From positions 24,024-88,023 of the forward strand of contig NZ_QMFB01000010.1 in the NCBI RefSeq assembly GCF_003285015.1: a stretch of 64,000 nucleotides of DNA, in the 5' to 3' direction. The position numbers and the translations under genes were made by a program. This DNA comes from Paenibacillus contaminans (lineage in GTDB: Bacteria; Bacillota; Bacilli; Paenibacillales; NBRC-103111). Below, in pieces: positions 1 through 7,338 of the stretch. Numbering within the stretch: position 1 is the stretch's first letter; every line of letters starts with the position of its first letter. The notes under the pieces are model-generated. The model saw only the letters and a list, made by a program, of their open reading frames with translations. It had not been told where the DNA came from and searched no databases.

Positions 1-1
1 C

Positions 2-196
2 TCGTACAAGTGGCTCATTTTCGATCAAGGCAAGGTGCATCCGGTCGATATGGAAGCCGGGAAGAAGCAAACTGCGCTGCAGAGCGAAATGGCCAAGCTG
101 TATAAGGGCGAACAAGATGCTAAGGCGTTCGCCGAGCAAGCCGCCAAGCTATGGACGCCATCCAAAAAAACGGACGCTCCCGCAGCATTGCAGTAA
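2..196 (+). CDS. C-terminal fragment of a protein cut by the window edge
   Basis: Frame 2 is open from the first bases to a TAA at 194-196, giving the last 64 residues of a protein that starts outside the window. The tail is rich in Lys, Ala and Gln and ends in an AKAFAEQAAKLW-like helix, which recalls the C-terminal helices of extracellular solute-binding proteins. That resemblance is weak and no motif proves it. A rho-independent terminator follows at once, which supports a real gene end here. The function is not established. Confidence 0.6.
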   Translation, partial: SYKWLIFDQGKVHPVDMEAGKKQTALQSEMAKLYKGEQDAKAFAEQAAKLWTPSKKTDAPAALQ

Positions 197-222
197 CCTT
201 CGGTTCGTTCACCGAATTCAAT

Positions 223-269
223 AAAAAAACCTTCGATTCCGCTTGCTGTGGCGGTTTCGAAGGTTTTTT
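223..269 (+). terminator. Rho-independent terminator
   Basis: An A-rich left arm plus CCTTCGA pairs with TCGAAGG followed by six T residues, 27 bases after the stop of the partial gene. The A/T tails extend the stem, so it may also act weakly on the other strand. Confidence 0.8.
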
Positions 270-278
270 GGAAATCTC

Positions 279-357
279 AGAAAGTATATCTCCGCGGATT
301 GTTCGATTTCCCGGTAAACGCGCCTGCCCTTAAAGGACGGCGAAGCCGTTTATCCTT
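279..357 (+). repeat. Copy 1 of an interspersed noncoding repeat
   Basis: This copy carries three blocks shared with other intergenic gaps: GAAAGTATATC (280-290), CCGGTAAACGCGCCTG (311-326) and GGCGAAGCCGTTTATCCTTG (338-357). The same blocks in the same order occur at 44393-44516 and, on the other strand, at 56951-57123. It lies between the terminator of the partial gene and the convergent coiled-coil gene. Confidence 0.6.
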
Positions 358-369
358 GTTTGCTTCCGT

Positions 370-1455
370 TTAAAATTTTAAGGAAATTTTCAATGAGATC
401 GTAAACTTGCCGTCATTCGTCGTGACGTCCGTCACTTGGATTTGCTTCACATATTTGCTTGGTGTAAAGCCGAGATCGAATTCCTGCTCGAGCGCCCGGT
501 TCGACGTCTCGGGAAGCGTAAAACCGTTATACGTCAACTCGCTGACATGGAACTGGAGTTTGTTGACGGGATCGTTCTCTACCGTGTAATGGCCTTTTAA
601 TCCGACTTCGATATCTTTCTCTACGCCGTTTACGACGAAGGAACCGTTCTCGAAGCGGAATGTCAGGTTGTTGAACAACTGATTTTTGGAACGGAAAAAT
701 TCGGTCAGCTCGGTGTCCGATATTTGAAAGGTCGTTCCTTTTAAATATTTAGCGGCATTGTCGCCGGTAAGCAGCTCTGGCAAGCTTTGCATCGCTTCGG
801 ATATGGCTTGCAGGTACGTCCGGAAAAGCGGAACGCCCTTTTCCTGCCATTCCTTCGTAAAATCGGCGAGCTGATCGCGAATCGTTTGCATTTCGGCGGC
901 AGGGACCGCCGCGATCTGCTCGTCAAGCTCCTTCTGGAGCGCAACCGCTTTTTCCCGCTGTGCAAGAAACTCATCCTTGACTTTGCGCAGCTCCGTTTGC
1001 GTCGTTTCGAGCTCTCCGCGCAGCGTCTTCAGCTTGGAGTATGCTTCTTGATAAGACGTCAGCGATTTGTGGTCATTGTCCACGATCATGCTCAAATATT
1101 CATAAACGGAAATGGCATCGGAAAACGATTTGGCGGAAAACATCAGCATCCAGAGAGAATCGCGTTCCCCCATATAATAAGCGCGAAGCACTTTTCCCGC
1201 ATGCTCGCGCGTTTGTTCGACCTTCGAGTCCTGCTTGCCGATTTGCTCGCTCGTATCGGATATTTGCGCGGCGATCGTTTCTTCCTGATGCGTCAAACGA
1301 GCGATTTCCTGATCGATTTCATAAATCGTCAAGCTTTTTTGCAGCAGCTTGCGCGTTTCTTCGAGCGACGGCTCGGCCAAGCTTTGCGTCCGTATGACGA
1401 GCGCATACGTACCGAAAAGCATTAGCGCCAGCGCCACCCGGAGCAGCTTGCCCAT
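370..1455 (-). CDS. Secreted PcsB-like coiled-coil protein without enzymatic domain
   Basis: A 361-residue protein begins with a hydrophobic segment at about residues 5-22 (signal peptide or anchor). Residues about 30-190 are a long coiled coil containing YYMGERDSLWMLMFSAKSF followed by SDAISVYEYLSMI, which resembles the alpha-helical coiled-coil domain of PcsB/CwlO-type peptidoglycan hydrolases. The C-terminal half is predicted mixed alpha/beta and has no NlpC/P60, CHAP or M23 motif. ATG at 1455 is preferred: AGGAGG lies nine bases upstream, and a TTG directly before it is the alternative. The product may be an envelope adaptor; function is inferred only from the coiled coil. Confidence 0.8.
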   Translation of the reverse strand: MGKLLRVALALMLFGTYALVIRTQSLAEPSLEETRKLLQKSLTIYEIDQEIARLTHQEETIAAQISDTSEQIGKQDSKVEQTREHAGKVLRAYYMGERDSLWMLMFSAKSFSDAISVYEYLSMIVDNDHKSLTSYQEAYSKLKTLRGELETTQTELRKVKDEFLAQREKAVALQKELDEQIAAVPAAEMQTIRDQLADFTKEWQEKGVPLFRTYLQAISEAMQSLPELLTGDNAAKYLKGTTFQISDTELTEFFRSKNQLFNNLTFRFENGSFVVNGVEKDIEVGLKGHYTVENDPVNKLQFHVSELTYNGFTLPETSNRALEQEFDLGFTPSKYVKQIQVTDVTTNDGKFTISLKISLKF

Positions 1456-1520
1456 CAATTGTTTCCTCCTTTCCCGGTTAAAATAGAAGCTCCCTATATA
1501 ATCGTATCGCTTGTACTCAC

Positions 1521-1556
1521 AAAAAATGCTTCCCGCATGTCGGATATGCAGGAAGC
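1521..1556 (-). terminator. Rho-independent terminator, minus strand
   Basis: Read on the minus strand, TGCTTCC-TGCAT pairs with ATGCG-GGAAGCA and is followed by six T residues. It lies just after the stop of the minus-strand lipoprotein gene at 1583-2590. Confidence 0.8.
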
Positions 1557-1582
1557 AAGGACAGGCGGCTGAAATTGCTGCA

Positions 1583-2590
1583 TTACTTCTGAGGAGCCTT
1601 GCCTGCGCCGCCCAACAATAAACGCAGCACGTCCTCGAACGGTTTGACCTGGCTCGGTATGTCCTTGACGAATTTGGGCTCCTGGTTGATGCCGTCCGCT
1701 TTCTGGAGCAGGTTCAGATGCCTTTTGACGGGCAAGCCGTCTTTGCCGGCCTGGGTGTAGGAAATCTCGATTTGCTGCTCGCGCGCGAAGCCTTGCTCGT
1801 CAATTGCGAATGCCAGCTTGCCTGGCGCTTCTACGGATACCGTTAACGCTTCTTCTTTGAGCTTTGCCGTTTGGTCCTTGCTTACGAAACCGCCTGCCGC
1901 AAGCTTATCGATCATCTCCGGCAGCTTGGCGCGCATGGCGTCGGTTATTTCTTTTTTGTTTTTGTTCGTTATTTCGATCTGAATCACGGTTCCTTTAGTC
2001 CCGTCCGGGAAGGCTGCGGCCTCTTTGCTTTTATCGAACCATTTGGCGTTCAGGTCTTCGATCAAGACGCTGCTGACGCTGGAAGCCGTTTGTGTCGCTT
2101 GCTTTAAGCTTTCGGCACTCAGCGCATTATTTTGACCGCTCATAACGCTCAGCTTCGCTAGATCGATCAAAAAGTATTCGTCCTTCTTGTTGATCAACGG
2201 AAAATTGACATACAGCTTGTTATCGTTCAATATAAGCGGCAGCTCAAGTCCGGCTGAAGATCCGGCCGGCGTCGATTTAAGACTCGCCTCAAGACGTACG
2301 GGATCGGTGGTCGCCGTTCCGCTCCATTCCAGCTTGCTGTTCTGGATCATCCCCAGCAAACTCGAGGCTATCGGATTCGCATCCGCCGCGGCCGGCAGCG
2401 TTCCGATATTCAGATCTGCCGTTCCCGAGAACGCATATGCTTTCATTTCCGTTTGTTTGTTCAGAGAGTCGAGCACGGACTTCTTAAGGGCGGCTCCATC
2501 GTCGCTGCAGCCGGCTGCAAGAGCTCCGGCGCAAGCAAGAACGGCAGCGAGAACAAGCGGCCTCAGCTTATTGCGGGTCATACGTTTCAA
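1583..2590 (-). CDS. Lipoprotein of unknown function
   Basis: The protein is 335 residues from a TTG start at 2590, chosen because AAAGGAG lies eight bases upstream; an ATG three codons further in is the alternative. The signal peptide ends in the lipobox LAAGC with Cys28 as lipidation site. The rest is a soluble domain with alternating beta-strand-like segments and no catalytic motif that I recognise, suggesting a membrane-anchored binding or sensing protein at the outer face. It has its own promoter and terminator and is divergent from the methyltransferase gene at 2723. Confidence 0.8.
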   Translation of the reverse strand: MKRMTRNKLRPLVLAAVLACAGALAAGCSDDGAALKKSVLDSLNKQTEMKAYAFSGTADLNIGTLPAAADANPIASSLLGMIQNSKLEWSGTATTDPVRLEASLKSTPAGSSAGLELPLILNDNKLYVNFPLINKKDEYFLIDLAKLSVMSGQNNALSAESLKQATQTASSVSSVLIEDLNAKWFDKSKEAAAFPDGTKGTVIQIEITNKNKKEITDAMRAKLPEMIDKLAAGGFVSKDQTAKLKEEALTVSVEAPGKLAFAIDEQGFAREQQIEISYTQAGKDGLPVKRHLNLLQKADGINQEPKFVKDIPSQVKPFEDVLRLLLGGAGKAPQK

Positions 2591-2635
2591 GGCAAATACT
2601 CCTTTGCAACAGCACTGTAACAATTCGATTATTCC

Positions 2636-2664
2636 ATTATATCGTTAACGCTCTTTTTTGTCTG
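2636..2664 (-). promoter_or_regulatory. Sigma-A promoter for the lipoprotein gene
   Basis: On the minus strand CAGACA (2664-2659) and TATAAT (2641-2636) are separated by 17 bases, close to the vegetative consensus. This places the start of transcription about 40 bases before the TTG start codon. Confidence 0.55.
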
Positions 2665-2722
2665 TAGGGAAAGTGGTAAATTTGTGGATAGGGAAATTGC
2701 TTTCATGAATGGGGGAGCCGTC

Positions 2723-3859
2723 TTGATAAACAGTGCAAAGCAAACGAATCCGCTCGTTTCGTACATAAAGGACCGGATTGCGGAGAGGCCGGAAGCGGCG
2801 GTGACGTTTCGCGAGTATATGGAATGGTGTCTGTATCACGCGTCGTACGGTTATTATACATCGGATAAGCCGAAGGTCGGAAAGTCGGGAGATTTCTATA
2901 CGAGCTCGGCTGTTGGAGGGATTTTCGGCGGACTTGTCGCCCGCGCGCTGAGTAAACTGATGGGGGACGAATGGAAAGAGGGGCCGGTACGGATTGTCGA
3001 GTGGGGAGCCGGGACCGGCCAGTTGGCCCTTCAGCTGCTTGACGAGCTGCAGGCGCGTTTTCCGGGCATTTACGAACGTTTGACGTATGTCGCGGTCGAG
3101 CGCAGCCGTTACCACGCCGAACGTTTGTTAAGCTTGCTGGAGCCGCATCGCGGACATGTTCAAACGATGGAGCCGGATCAATGGCTTGCGGAGCAAGTCC
3201 AGACAGACGGCCCGGGAATTGCCGTTATTTCCAACGAGCTGCTCGACGCTTTCGCGGTCCATCGCATTCGCAGGAGAAACGGCGAATTGTACGAATTGCA
3301 TGTAGGGTGGGACGATGAAAAGGACTGCTTTAAGGAAAAGGAGCTTCCGTGCAATAACGAAGATGTGCTTCATTACATAACCGAGGAAAGGATCCGGCTG
3401 GCCGAAGGTCAGACGGCCGAAGTCAATCTCGATGCGTCCCGCTGGCTGGAACGGACGGCTGCCGCCGTCGGGAACGGGGTCTTGATCACGATCGATTATG
3501 GAGATGCTGCCGAGGAACTGTATTCGCCGCACCGGATGAACGGCACATTCGTTTGCTACCGCAATCACCTGGCGCTCGATGACCCGTATCGATTCGCCGG
3601 CGAGCAGGATATGACCGCGCATGTAAATTTTTCGGCGCTTATTCGGTCGGGCAAGCAAGCGGGCCTTGCCGACTGGAAGCTGATGACGCAGAAGCAGTTT
3701 CTGCTGGAAGCGGGTATTCTCGAGCTTCTTATGGAGCATGCTTCCACCGATCCGTTCGGACCGGAAGCCAGACGAAACCGGGCCGTCAGGCAGCTGCTGC
3801 TGAGCGATCAGATGAGCGAGCTGTTCAAGGTGCTCATTCAGCGGAAAGCGGTCGATTAA
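2723..3859 (+). CDS. MidA-type SAM-dependent methyltransferase (DUF185/COG1565)
   Basis: The protein shows the signature of the MidA/NDUFAF7 methyltransferase family: YGYY and GDFYTSSAVGGIFG near the N-terminus, the SAM-binding glycine loop VEWGAGTGQL at about residues 92-101, and SNELLDAFAVHR further on. Family members methylate protein arginine (the mitochondrial homologue acts on complex I); the bacterial substrate is not settled. TTG at 2723 is chosen because GGGGGAG lies five bases upstream and family members begin near there. An in-frame GTG at 2684 would add 13 residues. The gene stands alone, ahead of a bidirectional terminator. Confidence 0.85.
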   Translation: MINSAKQTNPLVSYIKDRIAERPEAAVTFREYMEWCLYHASYGYYTSDKPKVGKSGDFYTSSAVGGIFGGLVARALSKLMGDEWKEGPVRIVEWGAGTGQLALQLLDELQARFPGIYERLTYVAVERSRYHAERLLSLLEPHRGHVQTMEPDQWLAEQVQTDGPGIAVISNELLDAFAVHRIRRRNGELYELHVGWDDEKDCFKEKELPCNNEDVLHYITEERIRLAEGQTAEVNLDASRWLERTAAAVGNGVLITIDYGDAAEELYSPHRMNGTFVCYRNHLALDDPYRFAGEQDMTAHVNFSALIRSGKQAGLADWKLMTQKQFLLEAGILELLMEHASTDPFGPEARRNRAVRQLLLSDQMSELFKVLIQRKAVD

Positions 3860-3896
3860 GCGGCTGAACGAAGCGAATGATCATAAAGGCATCAAA

Positions 3897-3934
3897 AAAA
3901 GGTGATCCTCCGGCTTGTCCGGCAGATCACCTTT
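3897..3934. terminator. Bidirectional rho-independent terminator
   Basis: AAAGGTGATC pairs with GATCACCTTT around a GC-rich loop. The plus strand ends in TTTAT and the minus strand has a run of seven T residues. It separates the convergent methyltransferase and DUF2626 genes. Confidence 0.85.
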
Positions 3935-3944
3935 ATTTCGTGGG

Positions 3945-4175
3945 TTAAATGTCCATTTTGAAGAAAGACCAGTAAGTAAAGCCGGTAAACGATAAAATCA
4001 TGTACCCCCAGAACATCAATATGTAGGTACGTTCGGACAAATTCATGTAGCCGAGCAGAACGAAAACGGCTGCTTGGAAGAAAAATATTAAGGCCATCGG
4101 GATCATGCCGCCGGCAATAGCCATCATGCCGATCACAAGCGCCCAGAAGCCAAGTACGCGAAACATGCGTGACAC
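3945..4175 (-). CDS. DUF2626 small membrane protein (YqgY-like)
   Basis: A 76-residue protein with three hydrophobic segments and the motifs MxRVLGFWALVIG, NLSERTYI and GFTYWSFF, which match the DUF2626 family of Bacillus and Paenibacillus (B. subtilis YqgY). No biochemical role is known for the family. GTG at 4175 is used as start because AGGGGG lies seven bases upstream. The gene is divergent from the rsfA-like gene. Confidence 0.75.
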   Translation of the reverse strand: MSRMFRVLGFWALVIGMMAIAGGMIPMALIFFFQAAVFVLLGYMNLSERTYILMFWGYMILSFTGFTYWSFFKMDI

Positions 4176-4520
4176 TCGAAATCCCCCTCTCTGTACGACG
4201 GTCGCTTTACGCTTCCTCCATTATACATATTGCCTTTCGGAGTGTAAACCGTTAATCGGTGACGAAATGAAAAACTTTATATGCAAGCCGATCGGCCGCA
4301 TTAATGCTAGTGTAGCCTTTTTCCCTCGAAAACATGTATGAGGGCGCAAAAAAATGGCAATACCATTTAGTATGAAATAGATTCTATGAACTCTATTATG
4401 GGCATAAAAATAAGTAACGGCTGCGAATGCGCAAGTGATACGCAAGTGATAAGAGCTGCCGCAACTATTTGCGATTCAATCCATGAAGAGATAACGAGTA
4501 CTTTGTTGGGAGGTATTGGG
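4176..4520. other. Divergent intergenic region with an 11-bp tandem duplication
   Basis: This 345-base gap between DUF2626 and rsfA holds an exact 11-bp tandem repeat, CGCAAGTGATA, at 4430-4440 and 4441-4451, and a short inverted repeat AAATGG/CCATTT at 4352-4368. GCATA at 4402-4406 could be part of a sigma-F type -35 element but lacks a convincing -10. No gene is supported here. Confidence 0.5.
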
Positions 4521-5171
4521 ATGTCGGCGATTCGACAAGATGCATGGAGTGAGGAAGACGATCTTATATTGGCAGAGGTAACGCTGCGTCATATCCGCGA
4601 GGGGAGCACGCAACTGTCCGCTTTCGAGGAGGTAGGCGAAAGAATAGGAAGGACAGCGGCGGCTTGCGGGTTCCGGTGGAACAGCTGCGTCCGCAAGAAA
4701 TACGAGGCGGCGATTCAAATTGCGAAAGCGCAGAGACAAAAGCGCAATCAGATGAAAAAACATGCCTCCGTCCTTCCGGGGCTTGCGACGGTATCGACCG
4801 TCGAGTTGGAGGTAGGCGTGCCTCGCAGCAGCGAAATGGCTGCCGAGGATACGATTTCGATCGATGCGGTCATCCGTTATTTGCGCCATTGGAAAAACGC
4901 CTATCAAGATATGACGAGACAAAGCCGCCATATGGAGAAAGAGCTCCAGGATACGCAGGAGGAGCTAGATAGACTGCGTCAGGAGAATGAAAGATTGAGC
5001 AAGCAAGTCAATGAGGTGGAGACCGACTACCGTGTCGTCAACGACGATTACAAAGCGTTGATCCAAATTATGGACCGGGCGCGCAAGCTTGCTTTTCTGG
5101 TTGAAGAGGACGAAGAAAACAAGGCGAGGTTCAAGATGGACGCCAACGGAAATCTCGAGCGTATCGAATGA
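4521..5171 (+). CDS. rsfA: RsfA-family prespore transcription factor (YlbO-like)
   Basis: The 216-residue protein opens with RQDAWSEEDDLILAE and IREGSTQLSAFEEVGER, followed by RTAAACGFRWNS, the Myb/SANT-like DNA-binding domain of the RsfA family, of which B. subtilis YlbO is a paralogue. Residues about 130-190 form a long coiled coil for dimerisation. Family knowledge: RsfA tunes sigma-F-dependent genes in the forespore. ATG at 4521 is chosen because GGGAGG lies seven bases upstream. The position just before panE matches ylbO in the Bacillus dcw neighbourhood, so the orthologue may be YlbO rather than RsfA itself. Confidence 0.85.
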   Translation: MSAIRQDAWSEEDDLILAEVTLRHIREGSTQLSAFEEVGERIGRTAAACGFRWNSCVRKKYEAAIQIAKAQRQKRNQMKKHASVLPGLATVSTVELEVGVPRSSEMAAEDTISIDAVIRYLRHWKNAYQDMTRQSRHMEKELQDTQEELDRLRQENERLSKQVNEVETDYRVVNDDYKALIQIMDRARKLAFLVEEDEENKARFKMDANGNLERIE

Positions 5172-5201
5172 GCGAAGCGTAAGAGCGAATCCATAACTAC
5201 T

Positions 5202-5227
5202 AAAAGGCCCTGAAAAGGGTCTTTTTC
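5202..5227 (+). terminator. Rho-independent terminator after rsfA
   Basis: AAAGGCCCT pairs with AGGGTCTTT (one G-U pair) around GAAA and runs into T residues, 30 bases after the rsfA stop. Confidence 0.75.
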
Positions 5228-5317
5228 TGTTTTTCTGAAAGGATATTCCGAAGTTTTTGGGCGTATATGGATTCGCAGCGGCATGTTATAGTGGAGCTAT
5301 GGAAAGGAGGTGGGCGC

Positions 5318-6340
5318 ATGCGGATTGAATGTGTCGGTTCCGGCTCGCTCGGTTTGCTGTTCGCCGCGCGGCTTTCGGATGCAGGGGCGGATGTCGTTCT
5401 TATAACCAGCACGGAGGAGCAGGCCGATCGTTTGAATGCGGAGGGCGTGGCATTGCAGGACGGCAGCGGTACGATTTATCGCGCGGTTGCGGCCGAATGC
5501 TACAGAGAGGCTGCTGCGGGATCGCCCGATTCGGAAGAACGGGATGCGGACTGGCTGCTGTTAACCGTAAAACAGAAGCATATTACGCCGGAACTTGCCC
5601 GCTGGCTGGCTAAACGCATAGGACTTAAGACGAGGCTGATTTGCTTCCAGAACGGGATCGGGCATGCCGAAAGGCTTGCCGCGGAAATACCGCCCGATCG
5701 GATTTATGTGGCCGTGACGACGGAAGGCGCCCGCCGGGACGGTCTGAATCATGTTTCCCATACCGGATGGGGCGTCACGCGGATCGGAAAGGCGTTCACC
5801 GGTTCGGGGGGAAACGGGAGTAAGAATGGAACATACGTTCCTCTTCCTGAGGACGCACAAGACGACGCGTATTTTGACGAAAACGAAAAAAATATGCGGC
5901 AGCTGTTTCTTTCGGCAGGATTCGAGACGTTTTTGTCGAAACACATGGATAGCTTCATCTGGCAAAAATTGCTGATCAATGCGGTAATCAACCCGTTGAC
6001 CGCGCTGCTTGGGGTGACGAACGGAAAGCTGCCGGAGCTGCCGGAATGCCGGGAGCTGATGGACAAGCTTGTAACGGAGGTCTGCGAGGTCGCTTCGGCT
6101 AATGGGATACCGCTGCAAACGGGCGGCATGATAAGCGAAGTGCTCGACGTTTGCGTTCGCACCGCGCTCAATCATTCGTCCATGCTGCAGGATCTTGCTT
6201 CGGGACGTATGACGGAAATCGAATGGATCAACGGCAGTTTGCTGCGGGAAGCGGACGAGCATCATATCGCGCTGCCCGTGAATCGGACGTTGTACGCGCT
6301 GGTGAAGGCGAAAGAGCGAACGATCGTGAAAGAAAGCTAA
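5318..6340 (+). CDS. panE: 2-dehydropantoate 2-reductase (ketopantoate reductase)
   Basis: The 340-residue protein has the N-terminal Rossmann motif CVGSGSLGLLFAARL for NADPH, the TVKQKH segment, QNGIGHAERL, and the C-terminal KLLINAVINPLTAL helix that carries the catalytic lysine. These define ketopantoate reductases, which reduce 2-dehydropantoate to pantoate for coenzyme A synthesis. ATG at 5318 follows AAAGGAGG by seven bases. It corresponds to ylbQ, which in B. subtilis sits directly before bshC and mraZ; here 23 kb intervene. It probably shares a transcript with the DUF3397 gene 35 bases downstream. Confidence 0.9.
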   Translation: MRIECVGSGSLGLLFAARLSDAGADVVLITSTEEQADRLNAEGVALQDGSGTIYRAVAAECYREAAAGSPDSEERDADWLLLTVKQKHITPELARWLAKRIGLKTRLICFQNGIGHAERLAAEIPPDRIYVAVTTEGARRDGLNHVSHTGWGVTRIGKAFTGSGGNGSKNGTYVPLPEDAQDDAYFDENEKNMRQLFLSAGFETFLSKHMDSFIWQKLLINAVINPLTALLGVTNGKLPELPECRELMDKLVTEVCEVASANGIPLQTGGMISEVLDVCVRTALNHSSMLQDLASGRMTEIEWINGSLLREADEHHIALPVNRTLYALVKAKERTIVKES

Positions 6341-6375
6341 TCCGAAGGAACTTGTTAATAGGGGAGCCGGTGCGG

Positions 6376-6771
6376 ATGGATGTGATTGTCGTTATATTTC
6401 GGCATATTTTGGCGGCGATAGCGATCGTGCCGTTCATCACGTTTTTCGGCGTGTGGTTTATTTGCTTCGGCTACACTCGCGACAAGAAGCGATCGACGCG
6501 CATTTCGATGGATGTCACCTCGGTTTTGCTGCTGGGCACTTTGTCCATCATGGTGACGAACGTATTCGGCTCCTCCATTTTATATTGGTTCGTTATTTTG
6601 CTTTTTCTGCTCGCAGCCGCCTGGATCGGCAGGGAGCAAAACCGCAAATACGGGCAAGTGCATGTCGTCAAGCTGCTCAAAATATTGTCCAGACTCGGTT
6701 TTTTCCTGCTGTCGGCCTTATATTTCTTATTGCTCCTAATCGGGATCGGTCGTTATATGACGATGACATAG
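6376..6771 (+). CDS. DUF3397 membrane protein
   Basis: A 131-residue protein with four strongly hydrophobic segments and a short cytoplasmic loop RDKKRSTRISMD, which fits the DUF3397 family found between panE and bshC in many Bacilli. No role is known for the family. ATG at 6376 follows GGGGAG. Its place right after panE supports the assignment and marks the left end of the conserved neighbourhood before the carbohydrate block. Confidence 0.75.
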   Translation: MDVIVVIFRHILAAIAIVPFITFFGVWFICFGYTRDKKRSTRISMDVTSVLLLGTLSIMVTNVFGSSILYWFVILLFLLAAAWIGREQNRKYGQVHVVKLLKILSRLGFFLLSALYFLLLLIGIGRYMTMT

Positions 6772-6810
6772 GTTTAGATCCAATAAATAGCTTCTGCAGC
6801 GAGGGGGGTA

Positions 6811-7104
6811 ATGATGACGATACATAACATGATGGAAGATGTGGTGAAATATTGCCTGAAGGATTGGCTGACTGCCGGCGGGAATGGTCATGAGCTGGAT
6901 GAAAAAATGCAAGCCGATGTGATGGCGATCGCTTTGAATAACCTTCCGCCTAAATACGTCTCGAGCGCCAAAGGCGAAATGTTCGTGCAAACGCAGCTTC
7001 GCTCGCAGGTCGAGACGGACGTTTACCGGGAGTTGTCCCGCGCGATCGAAAAGGTGACCCAAAATAAGCGGGAATCCGTTTTGCAGGAGGAAGCTCCGAA
7101 ATAA
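6811..7104 (+). CDS. ComFB-family protein
   Basis: The 97-residue protein contains MEDVV near the start, the family hallmark LNNLPPKYV at about residues 46-54, and a following glycine and helix, as in ComFB (late competence protein) and its relatives. Family knowledge: ComFB is encoded in the B. subtilis comF operon, and ComFB domains of other bacteria have been reported to bind cyclic dinucleotides. No comFA or comFC gene is nearby. ATG at 6811 and ATG at 6814 are both possible; the GGGGGG tract is better spaced for the second. Confidence 0.85.
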   Translation: MMTIHNMMEDVVKYCLKDWLTAGGNGHELDEKMQADVMAIALNNLPPKYVSSAKGEMFVQTQLRSQVETDVYRELSRAIEKVTQNKRESVLQEEAPK

Positions 7105-7117
7105 AAGACTCGTCACG

Positions 7118-7156
7118 AGAGCGCTTTGCGTCGTAAGATGCGAGGCGCTTTTGTGC
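7118..7156 (+). terminator. Possible terminator after the ComFB gene
   Basis: AGCGC plus TGCGTC can pair imperfectly with GATGCG plus GCGCT, followed by TTTTG. The stem has internal mismatches, so the call is tentative. Confidence 0.4.
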
Positions 7157-7160
7157 GTTG

Positions 7161-7231
7161 CCGGAGCGCATATCCTTAGCCGTTTGTTCCTCGCGCCAGC
7201 CTCAATAAGGCGGCGCAGCCATTTATCCTCG
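7161..7231 (+). repeat. Partial copy of the interspersed noncoding repeat
   Basis: The segment ends in GGCGCAGCCATTTATCCTCG, a variant of the GCAGCCGTTTATCCTTGG block seen at 44496-44516 and 338-357, and begins with CATATCCTTAGCCGTTTG, a second variant. The GAAAGTATATC block is missing. Confidence 0.4.
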
Positions 7232-7338
7232 CTTCGAGCCGCCAAACTGTCTGATTCGGATGGAGTATGATATGATAGACTCGTTCTTGTTCGCGCGCGG
7301 TAGGTCTGACCGATCCGTTAAAGGGAGGATTGGGGCGG

